DNA from: Flavonifractor sp052065355
GTDB taxonomy: Bacteria > Bacillota > Clostridia > Oscillospirales > Oscillospiraceae
Direction: 5' to 3'
Length of the DNA stretch: 64,000 bases
Assembly (NCBI RefSeq): GCF_052065355.1
Contig: NZ_JBQHUF010000004.1
Location: 163,887-227,886 of the forward strand
Shown here: piece by piece, positions 31,981-43,900 of the stretch
Position numbering within the stretch: position 1 is the first letter of the stretch
How the letters are laid out: every line of letters begins with the position of its first letter
The notes under the pieces: model-generated
What the model saw: the letters and a program-made list of their open reading frames with translations, nothing else
Databases searched by the model: none
What the model was told of the DNA's origin: nothing
Made by a program: the position numbers and the translations under genes

Positions 31981-34900
31981 ATGAGTACCAAACGATGGAG
32001 CGCCATGTGGAAGCGTCTGCTTTCCGCCGGGCTGGCCATTCTGATCCTGTTCCAGGTATCAGGCAGCGCACTGGCCTATGTGGTGGCAGGCGAATCCACC
32101 GCTCCCACATTCCTTACTTATACAGACGCGGAGGGAAACACCCAGACAGTGGACGAGAACTGGGCGGAATCCTTCCCCTACGGCGCATTTGCCTTTGAGA
32201 CGTCCGGTCTGGCTGTCAAGGAAGGCGAGAGCGGCGTGATCAAGGTCTACCGCCTGGGCGGCACCACCGGCCGGGCCACGGCCTACCTGTCCTATGAGCC
32301 CATTCTGATCCAGGGCGAGGACGGCGAGGCCGTTTACGACTACGCCATCAGCGCCGACGACGTGAACATCCAGGTGGAGGACCCCCTGCCTCGGGCCCAG
32401 TATGACCCGGTAGGCATGCCCCCCGCCCCTCAGGTGGGCAACGCCTCGGTGAGCGCCGACCCGGACGAGCAGGGCTATATCCTGCGTCTGTCCCAGGCCG
32501 CGGACGCTTACCAGTGGCAGATTCTCTATGAGGACACCTGGCAGGATATCGACGAGGCCACCACCGCGGAGGTCCCGGCGGACCTGGAGTTCATTGACAG
32601 CGGCAGCTACGACTACCGCTGCGTCTACACCGTGGACGGCGTGGACTATTGCTCGGTGTCCCTGCTGGGTGAGGCCTACGAGCGGCCAGAGGAAGAGGTC
32701 GTTCCCGAGGCTCCCGCGGACCTGGATCTGAACGCCGAGCCCACTTACACCGCCCTGGACCTGCAGGGCGAGGACGACCCTTACAGCGGCTGGGCCTTTG
32801 AGCTGATCTTCGCCGAGGGCGAGTGGGTGAAGGAGATCCATGTGGACGCCCTTCCCGACGAGCTGGCCGAGGCGGAGGAGACCGCCGCTCTCACCATCTG
32901 GGGCTGCGAAGGCGGCCAGGTGCTGGAGGGCGCCGACACCCTGCTGCTGCGGGTGGAGGACATCAACGAGCCTGAGCCCAGCACCCTGGGCTTTATCGTC
33001 TCCGACGTTACTGTGGACAAGGCCGACGGCACCGCTGAGGTCACCATCCAGCGGGTGGGCGGCACCCAGACCCCGGTGACGGTGCAGTACGCCACCGCCG
33101 ACGGCACCGCTCTGGCCGGGCAGGACTATGCCGCCACCAGCGGCACCCTCATGTTCTACGCCGGGGTGACCAGCCTGCCGGTGACGGTGGAGCTGATCGA
33201 CGACGGCGTGGCCACCGACGAGCAGGTGTGGTTCGACATCAACCTGTCTGAGCTGCTGGGCGACGATGACTGCCAGCTCACCCAGAGCACCGTGCGGGTC
33301 AACCTCTTCAACTCCGGCACGGGTACCGGGGACAACCTGGCCACCCAGCTCTATGACCCGGAGGCGGTAGACGTGTCCTCCGGCGTGGTGGAGAGCGGTA
33401 CCGCCGCCAACTCGGGCAGCAGCGCCGTCTCCGGCATCCAGCAGGCTGGGGAGGAACCGGAATCGGTGTACTCCACCCTGGTGGACCCGGGCAGCGACGG
33501 GGATCTCTCCCTGCAGTCCTACGCCCCTTCCCTGAAGGTCATCAGCTTTGCCAACCCCTCCAACGCCTGGGGCGGCACGGTGGACGCCGCCCAGAAGGGC
33601 TATTGGGAGATCACTGATGATCCCGGCAGCGATACCTCTCTCAACCAGAAGGGTGATGAAATCAGCGGCGTAGGCAAGGACTACAACGGCGCAGTGAAAG
33701 TAACCCTGGACAAGGGCATCGCCCTGTTCAGCCGGCGGGACGCCACCGCCAAGCTAAAGGCCAGCGGCTGGGAGGCTATGGGCGGTTCGGCCGACATCTC
33801 CGGGCAGCTGTTCAGCGGATACAACGCCTCCATTGAGACCCGGATGGGCCATGACACCGCCTCTTTGAGCGGGCTCTCATATCTGTATTCCTACACCATG
33901 CCCCGCTTCATCCTCTCCCAGGGGAGCTGGAACCTGATCTACAACCCCCGGTACATCAACCGGTACGGCAGCGGACCCTGGGACAAGGACTGGACCATCC
34001 GGGCTTCGGATGACAACCAGAATTTCAAAAATCCCTTCAGCGGCAGCTATTCCGGCTCCTTCAGCTTTTCCGGCAAGCTGGACATGGTCATCGACATGCC
34101 CTTCCAGTCCTACAGCAGTGGTGAAACAGATACCCTGAACGACAAGAGCATGGTCTGGCTGAAGAAACTGGACCTGACCCGCCGGACCTTTGCCTCCAAT
34201 GCGTTCTACACCGAGGTATCCACCCCCAACGACGCCAACACCGCCCCTGACAGCTGCGCCGTGCTCACCGACTCCAATTACAGCGGCTTCCAGCCCAAGG
34301 TGGAGATCGTCAGCGGCGAGGGCGGCGTAGACGGCTCCAACCGGCTCTACGTGGGCTCCACCATCAAGGTCACCGCCGGCACCGTCCCCGCAGGCTACCA
34401 GCCGGAGAACGTGGTGGTGTACCAGAGCACCGACGGCGGCGCCACCTGGAACCGGTTCACCAAGTTCGGCAACGGCTCCTATGACGCGGCCTCCAAGTCC
34501 TACACCTTTACGCTGGTGGGCAGCGCCTCCAACCCGCTGAACCAGGCTGATCTGAACGCTCAGTACAAGTTCCGGGTGTGCTACTCCCGCACCGCCACTG
34601 TCACGGTGGACTTCTCCCCCTCCATTCCCCGGGCGGAGGATGGCCAGACCATCGACACCACCAAGTACAGCTACCCCCTCAACGGCTACAACGGCGGAAG
34701 TGATCACGGCTTTACCACCGGCGTAAATGCTAACATTACTTACGGTTACAGCACCTTCGACTCCAACACCGGTGATTTCAGCACCACCACCACCAGCACC
34801 TCCACCGCCAAGCCCACCAGTCTGAACGATACCACCTGGTCCTTCAGCGGCAAAAACCTTCAGTGGGTGGAGTTCAATCTGGATCCCGACGACCTGTTGC

Positions 34901-37900
34901 TGATCAACGGCAAGGTATATCCCGGCAACCAGCGGATCTACCTGCGGGAGAGCGACCTGGCCGGCAACCTGAGCGTGATCTACTATCACGAGGATTATCA
35001 GACCGGCCAGAGCGCCATGACCACTGCCATCTCCTGGATGGCCGTCTACTGGGACGGCAACGGCAACGGCAAGATCGACGGCAGCTACAACGAGACCAAC
35101 TCCAGCTTTACGCTGGACGAGACCAGCGGCGACCAGTTCTGCGGCTACATCGAGGCCGGCTCCATCAATGAGACCCTCCTTGCCCCCAGGAAAAACGACG
35201 CCGGGCAGTACTGCCAGTATTTTATTAAGGTGTGCTACACCATGACTCCCCGCAGTCTGGTGCTGCCCGAAGGGGCCAGCGACAGCGACCGGGCTCAGGT
35301 CCTGCCCGCCTTTACCACCTCCCTGAACCGGGACAGCGCCGCCTACTCTCAGCTCACCGACGAGCAGAAGGGCTACCGCTACATCGTCAGCGGCAAGACC
35401 AAGCAGAGCTCCAGCGCGGCTGAGGACTACTCCTCCGACAACCATGTGATGTACGGCGAGGCGGCCAACGCCCGCACCACCCTGGACATCCCCCTGGGCG
35501 GCGATTACAGCCCGCCTGAGCTGAAAACGGAGAATGGCGAGACTGTCTACACCTGGTCCCCCAACTTCCAGGGCAAGATCCTCTACACCATCTCCAACCC
35601 GGAGCCCATCACCATCGAGAACAGCGTGGCCGGTCCTACCGAGGTGACCTCGGCCTACACCATGACCCGGGACGACTACGGCGCGCTCAGCGGCTATACC
35701 TACACCGCCGATGGCCTGAACAAGATGAACGGCTACCTGAGCTCCTTCACCGGCGCCACCACCTTCGCTCTGGTGAGCCAGGAGCAGGAATTCACCACGG
35801 ATCAGATCCTGCAGAACCCCTCCGGCAGCTCCGCCGTTCCCGACAGCGTCACCCTCAGCGGCTACTCCACCTTCCCCGACGCGGAGTACCTCAAGCAGAT
35901 GAGCAACGGTGACTCCCCCGACGTGGGCGGGATCGACATGGACGAGTCCGGCAGCTCAATGCCTGAGTTCAACCTGGATCTGGGCATCGACCTGGGCTCC
36001 ACGCAGATCGCGGCCACCGACTATGTGACCATTCTGATGAACGGCAATCAGGTGGGCTTCGCCATCGGCCTGCCTCTGGGCTCCGTGGGCAAGGACGGCG
36101 CCGGTTTTGCCGATACCAACAAGGAAGCGTGGACCCAGTTCCAGACCTTCTTCAAGCAGAGCCAGTTCCGGGGCGACGAGAGCTATAAGAAGGCTCAGAC
36201 GGAGTACAACCGGACGCACCCCTCTCCCGCCCCGTCTGCGGCCACGGGTACGCCCACCACGCCTCCCAGCGGCGGCTCTACCACACCGCCCGCCACCTCC
36301 GCCGCGCCTCAGCCCTCCGCCTCCCCCATGGACAAGAGCAAGTTCCGGTCCATGAGCTTCAGCGTGGGCTTTGCGGTGGGCATGGCCTTCCTCTTTGAGT
36401 ACAATCCCCTGGACAACGACTACTACTTTGAGGGAATGACCATCTCCTGCTCCGCCTCCCTCAGCTTCCGGCTCCAGTTCCGTCTGACCGTCTGCCCCAT
36501 CGTGTATGTCTACTTCCAGGTCAACGCGGGCATCGAGGCAGTCACCGGTCTGGGCGTCATCCGGGATTCCGTGGAGGTGGATACCCCCAGAATAAACGCC
36601 AAGAACGCCGCCACCGTGGACAATCAGGTCAAGCTGACCTACATGACCAGGCCCTCGGCCACCGGCGCGGTGATCACCCAGGCGGACTACGACAAGCTCA
36701 GCGGTGAGCAGAAGCAGAACTACTCTCCCCTGGGCGTAGACGGCTACTACTATGACAGCGCCACCTATACTTCCGCCGACAGCGCCAGAGAAGTCTATCT
36801 GGAGACCAAGGCGTACTTCCTCACCGGTACCCAGTACGGCGTGCTTACCGACTCCGAAAAGGAGAGCTATACCGCCGCCCAGGTATCCGGCGGCCAGGTA
36901 GGGTACTTCTACAACAGCAGAAACTACAACTCCTATGACGAGGCCATGGCCGCCTATGACGAGGCCACCAGCTGGTCCTTCATCACAGACTACAAGGCCT
37001 TCAACATCCGCTTCGACGGCAAGATCTCCATCGAGGTCTATCAGAAGGACGGCGACGACTGGGTGCCCTCTGAGCGGACAGAGATCGTGCCCGGTTCCGG
37101 CATCTACTCTTCCGAATATCTCAGCGGCTTCCTCACCTCCGACGGCAAGAGCGACACCCAGGTGGTGCTCAAGACCCAGGACGGCATGAAGCTGGACGAA
37201 GAGGTCAAGGTGGTCATCCGCGCCCTGGACTACGATGAAGAGAACACCATGGACGTGAGCACCATCTCCTACCTGTCTGAGATCCAGGACATCCGCAACG
37301 AGGTGTACTGGAAGGGCATCTCCATCACTCCCTCCCTGGCGCTGGAGATCGGCGCCGGTCTGGGCGTGGAGCTGCTGAAGCTGGAGCTGTACGCCAAGGC
37401 CAGCCTGGACGCCACCTTCCTGCTGGGCGTGTACAACGAAAACTACGATCCCTACGATGAGGACAGGTCGAACGACAACAAGTATGAGCCCGCCTCGGTG
37501 GACAGCTTTAACTTCTCCATCGGCCTGGGCCTGCGGGTGGTACTGCTCTTCTTCACCTTCGAGCTGGACGCCATCTCCTACAACATCTCGTATGAGGATG
37601 GCGAGTGGACCAAAAGCACCTCCGCCATGAACAGCAGCATCCAGAGCCTGTCGGAGGACGGGTATGAGGGTGTCACCATCCGCCTGCCTCAGGGCACCGA
37701 GCAGAAGCTCTACACGCCTCAGGACAACGCCCAGCCCGAGCTGAGCACCCAGGCCTATGATCCCACCGATCCCAACGTGCCCTTCCAGCTCTCCGGTTAC
37801 GGCAGCAGCGTGGATGCGGCCAACCTGGGCACTGACATGCTCTCCGGCGGAGATTACAAGGTTGTCACCGCCGGCGACCGGAACTTCATCGTCTACACCA

Positions 37901-40900
37901 TCTCCCGCAGCAACGCCACCGGCGTTGATGTGCCCCAGCTGGTGATGAGCGAGCTGACCCGGGTCAACACGGGCACCAGCGAGGCGCCCGCCTACAAGTA
38001 CGGCCTGGCCAACCCCTACGACAACAGCAACACCAATCAGCTGTACATCGTGCTGGACGACGACGCCACCGGCGATCTGGACTTCGATGTGTGGGTAGAG
38101 GAGAGCACCAGCGGCTCCACCACCACCTACACCATCCACACCGCCTGGGTGAGCTATGCCGACCAGGCTCCGACAGAGCCCTCCAAGCCCTCCGGAGATC
38201 CTTACGGCGGCATGGACGGGGACAACTATCAGGCCATTGCCAAGCCTGAAGCTGGTTCCTACTACACCACCACAGGCACGACATACGACAAAGCGGCCTA
38301 TGACGGCCTGACCGACGAACAGAAGGGCTGGTGTGAGGAGACCACTCCGGGCACCACATGGACGGAGTACAAGAGCGGCTCCGCCGGCACCTACGGCAGT
38401 CTGGCAGATGCCAAGGCGGCCTACACCGCGGACTTGAACTCCTACAACGAGTGGTTTGCCTATTATCAATCTCTGGCAAACTACAACGCCTATCTCCAGA
38501 ATCAGCTGAAGACGGCCGCCCAGAACACCGTGCTCAAGACCGCGTCGTGGAAGTACACCAGCACACCCACCTCCACGGAAGGCGACAGCGAGCCCGCTAT
38601 CAGCAATGACTCCGGCTTCAGCACCCCCGTACGGGCAGGCGGCGACGGCAACGGAGCTTCCGACAGCATCGGCTATGTATTCTCCCCCGCCTCTCTGGGC
38701 GACGGCAGCGTGATGTTCTTCGGCAGCACCCTGACCCAGGACGACGGCACGGCATACAAGGCCTACACCGACTTCCTGGACAACAGCTCCATGGCCGACG
38801 AAGATTATCTGGACTACCTGAAAACGGTCAAAAAGTCCTCTCTGGACACCCTGGGCACCCAGTCCAACCTGAATCTGGCCTATCAGACCAGCAGCGGCTG
38901 GATGACGGAGTCCGTGGCGCTGGCCGATAACCAGACCCTGAGCAATGTGGAGTTCACCCAGCTGGATGGCGCCTATTATCTGGCCTACACCACCCAGCAG
39001 GACACCTACGCCGACGGCGACCACATTACCGTGAACCGTCTGTTCCTGCGCAAGGTGACAATGACCTCTGACGACAGCGGCGCAGTCACCATCGACTGGG
39101 GCACCCCCTACCTGCTGCGGACCACCCGGGACTATGACCTGGACAAGGGCACCGACGGCGTCTACAACAACAGCGGCCTTGTCACCGCGCACGACAGCCC
39201 CTATTTCTCCAACCTGAGCTTCCTCACCGCTCAGATCGACGCCGACATGCTCACCGGCACGGAGGAGAGCTTCACCACCCAGGCCGTGGCAGAGCACACC
39301 TTCCTGCTCTTCGAGATGAATGGCGCCACCTACATCATTCTGGATGACAGTCTGGAGAGCATCACCACCTCCGGTACCGGCACCATCCACCCCTTCTTCA
39401 CCGGCCAGATGCTGGAGAACGAGGACGGCAGCAAGACTCAGGACGCCTCCGGCAAGCTGGAGGTCACCATCGGCGCCGATCAGGACGGCAATCTGTTTGC
39501 GGTATATGTGGGCAGCGTACCCAACACCACCAACAACGCCCTGTACCTGTCGGCCTACGACGCCAACACCAACACCTGGGGCGACGGCGTCATGCTGGCC
39601 ATGCGGAACATGGATACCTATGAGGCCTCCATCCGCTACGGCTGGGGCGACCGCACCACCCAGGCGGCCTATTACAACCTCACCGAGGATGAGGTGAAGC
39701 AGCTCTATCCCGACTACGCCGACGACATCATCGACAACCTGAAGGCCTATCCCGATGACCTGGGCGACAAGAGCAGCCTGACCTTCTCCAACATCCAGGC
39801 CATCCAGGGTGTCAACGGCGAGCTGCTGGTGGTCACCCAGGGCGCCCTCAGCGAACTGGAGGTGGCCAGCTACACCAGCGGCGGCGAGACCAAGTACACC
39901 GTCATGCCCAAATACGATGCAAACGGTATGAACAGCTCCCTGGGCATGTACGCCATCAGCTACAGCAAGGGTTCCCAGAAGCTGGGCGAGGGCGATATCT
40001 CCTTCGGCCAGGCCGACTTCGGCGTGGGCAGTGAGCTCTATGTGTCCCTCAGCGTGGTCAACACCGGCGACACCGCCTTCCGGGGCAGCGAGAACCAGCC
40101 CATCACCGCCACCCTCTCTGTGGCCGGCAAGGACATCGCAGCCTGGACCATCCAGGATAACATCCGCTCCGGCCAGACCCTGATGCTGGACGGCGACTGT
40201 CTCCCTCTGCCTCGGGATCTGCAGACAGGCGACAAATTCACCCTGACCCTGACGGAGGACCAGTCCTACGCCGGCGGCTCCCCGGTGACCATCGACCTGT
40301 TCACCGTGGAGGAGCTTCCCGACCTGGGTGTGGAGGATCTGAAGGTCTCCGTGGCTGAGCTGTCGACAGACGGTACCACCACCACGCTGAACGTGGAATT
40401 CACCGCCGCCAACCGGGGCTCCGCGGACGCCAAGGGCGTCTATGCCCAGTTCGCCTACGCCACCGGCACCGACGCCAACGGTGAGACCACCTACGCTGTG
40501 CTTCCTCTGACGAACAACAATCTGACCGTGGATCAGCAGGTGCCGCTGACCACCCAGGACGCCAGCACGGATGCGGACCTGGCCAACGGCATCCTCAGGC
40601 TCTACAACGCGACCGACGGCAGCGACGATCTGAGTACCGGCTACGGCCGGAAGGTACACGGCACCATCCAGGTACCCTCCTCGGTATTCACCATGGGCGA
40701 GTCGGAGCATTTCGAGCTGAAGATCGAGCTGTTCAGCGCGGCTGACTCCACCAGCTCCAACGTGGGTCTGCTCTCCGCTGAGCACAAGGAGTACAACTCC
40801 GCCAACAACGCCCAGACCGCCGTGGTCCAGGCTCTGACCAACTACACCGCGCCTCCGTCCCTCATTATCCCCATGGGTACCACTACCCTGATCCCCGTGT

Positions 40901-43900
40901 CGGCTGTCAGCAGCCGGGGCACCAATCCCGCCCTCAGCGTCACGGAGATCGGCGACGAGGACGGCATGAACATCGGCATCCTCAACTACCGGCAGAGCTC
41001 TGCCAACGCCGGAGCCACCGAAGGCGTGCTGTCCATCACTCCGTCCAAGGCGGGCACCGGCGTGATCCACCTGTACGACGCCGACACCGAAAGCGAATAC
41101 GCCGTGGCCTTTACCGTGACGGACGCCATGGAGGGCATCGACATCTACAATGATAACGGCGCCTTCACCTTCAAAAACGTCGACGGCTCGGTTTATGACG
41201 AAAACGGTCTGAACCAGAACTGGAAGTTCCAGAACATGCCCAGCTGGGGCGAAGGCAGCAACAAGGAAACTCCGCTGCGGGGCAACCTGTCCTACGGCGA
41301 GACCGGCGCCACCTTCACCTTCCGCACTGTGGCTGAGTCCTTCGACCTCTATTTCGACGGCACGGTGGAAATCACCAGCCCGGATTACCCCGGCTTCCGG
41401 GGCGGCACCTACACCGGCACCGCCGGCAGCACGCCCACCCGCATCGAGCTGGGCACTAACCCGGACAACACCCCCTACACCATTACGGTGAAGGTCACCA
41501 GCGCGTATGCCTGGTTCGACCGGCTGGTGGAGCAGTACTCCGGCGGCACGGTTCCTGTTCCGGACTATGACGGGGTCAACCCGCTCTTTATCTGGAGCCG
41601 CAGCTTCCCTGCCACCGCCTCCATCGACAGCAGCTCTGGCACTACCATCCCCCTGTCGGTCTATGTGCTGGACAACAACGGTCTGTCCTACCTCAGCATC
41701 AACGGCACCCGGTATGACGCCAACTCCGCCGGCGTGACCGTGCTGGATACGGGCAGCGAGGACAGCCTGCTCTGGAGGTACGACTTTGGTGAGATCAGCG
41801 CCAACGGGAACTATGAGATCACCGCGGCAGACATCTCGGGCAATACCACCAGCACCACCCTCATCGTGGACTGGTTCAACACCAGCGTCAGCGGCGATCC
41901 CGACACGGTGAGCGTACCCCAGTACGACGCGGACTTCTATCTGGATGCCGACAAGTGGACCGGCACCCCCATCGGTAAGAATGACATCAACAAGCTGAAC
42001 ATCACCTTTACCGAGGAGAGCGGCAACACGAAGACGGAGAGCAACACCCATGAGGTCTACTCCTTCGACGGCAGCGACTTTACAAAGATGCTGCCTCAGG
42101 AGGATGGCGGAGCCGTGTTCAAGATCAGCGGCAACGGCATCTACTGGACCCGCACCGTAAACAACGACAACACCTGGACCGCCAAGGTGGTGTACATGGG
42201 TCAGGTGGACGGGGACCTGCCCGGCTTGGAGCTGACCTTCAATGAGAACACCAAGGCTCTGCTGTGGGGCGCCTACAAGGAGGGCGCCACCGCCTCGAAC
42301 ATCACCAACGTCACCATCAACGGCTACAAGGTAAACACCCAGGAGGGCAAGAACCTCTACGGCTCCCTGCCCATCTCCTACAACGGCGCCTATACGCTGA
42401 CCGCCACAGACGCCGGCGGAAACGAGAACCAGCTCTCCATCACCGTGAGCAGCATAAAGCTGGATCTCACCGGCTGCACCGCCACACCCACCGGCTCCTG
42501 GGATCAGGACCGGACCAACGGCAAGGTGGATGTGGACCTGAGCACCGCCACCGGCGGCACCTACAACGAAGGTGATTCCAACAAGGCGGACAACAGCTAT
42601 CTGGCCCGCTACGAGGCCGTCATCGTACCCGCCGACTATGATCTCAGCGGCCTTGCCGGCGACACTCAGCTGGTCTGGACCGCGGTCAACAAGGACAACG
42701 GCTTTAAGTACACCTTTGAAAACCTGAAGCCCGGCGACTACCTGGTGGTGGTGCGGGACGCGGTGGACACCGCCAACGTGAACACCCTGCCGGTGACTGT
42801 GGCCGACGACGCCATCACGGTAAGCGGCGCCACCCTGCCCGCCTCCAACCACTCGGCAAAGGACGGACAGGCGGTTGCCACCATTACCGGCGGCAACTCC
42901 AGAGCGTATGAATTCGCCATCGTGCCCGCTCCCAAATATGAGCCCGCCATTGATGACGAAAGCGGCGAGCCTCTGGATCCCACCCTGGCAGACTTCCTGG
43001 CGCTGGATACTCCCGAGAGCAGCGTGGACGACATCGTGTGGCATCCGGCCAGCGATGCGGCCGCTACCCTGAAGGCCACCACCTTCACCGCTCTGCAGGC
43101 AAACCAGTATATGATCGCGGTACGCGGCGTCTACGGAGTGGACGACGCTGTGATCGACGAGCTGGTGGCCGCAGGCGAGACGCTGAACGCCGCCAAGGAA
43201 GCTCTGGCCGCCGCAGAGGAAGAGAGCAAGAATCCCGTGGAGGGACAGGAGCCTCCCACCGAGGAGGAGCTGGAGCAGCTGCGCGAGGCTGTGGAAACCG
43301 CTCAGGCCGCGTATGATCTCAAGGCAAAGGCCGTTTCGGACGCCTCCGCGCCGGCCTACGCGGATCCGGCAAGCGATTACTGGAACGGTGTGGACGTGAT
43401 CCTGGTGACCGTCGAATCCTCCTATATCGATTCCGGAACCTACTCCAACCTGGACCGGCTGGCCGCCGACCATAACGGCGCGGTGGTCTACCACATCAAG
43501 TCCGTGAAGGACGACCTGACCAGCGCGGACTGCGCCACGGTGGTGCAGGCTAACCAGAAGGTGGATGTTGTGCTCACCGGCGACGGCCTGAGCCTCTTCA
43601 TCCCCAAGGGCACTCTGACCACCGGCTTCGATGTGAACCGGCTGATCGTGCAGCCCAGTCAGGCAAAGGACGGCCTGGTGGTACAGTACACCGACCTGGA
43701 CGGCAACGTGTCCATCCTGCCCTGGTGCCTGGTCTCCGACGGCAGCGTCCAGTACATCGTGGTGGGCATGGGTGACTACACCCTGGTTCCCGGCAGCGTG
43801 GACTTCGACGACATCGCCGGACTGTGGGGCACCGACTACATCGACTTCACCTCCCGCAGAGAGCTCTTCCAGGGCACCGGCGAGAACCTGTTCTCCCCCG

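Noticed and set aside
35956..43494. Long open frame on the minus strand opposite the giant surface protein (over 2500 codons)
   Set aside because: It is a mirror of the GC-rich codon pattern of the real gene; it has no ribosome binding site, no recognisable motif and low-complexity Gly/Val/His-rich translation.
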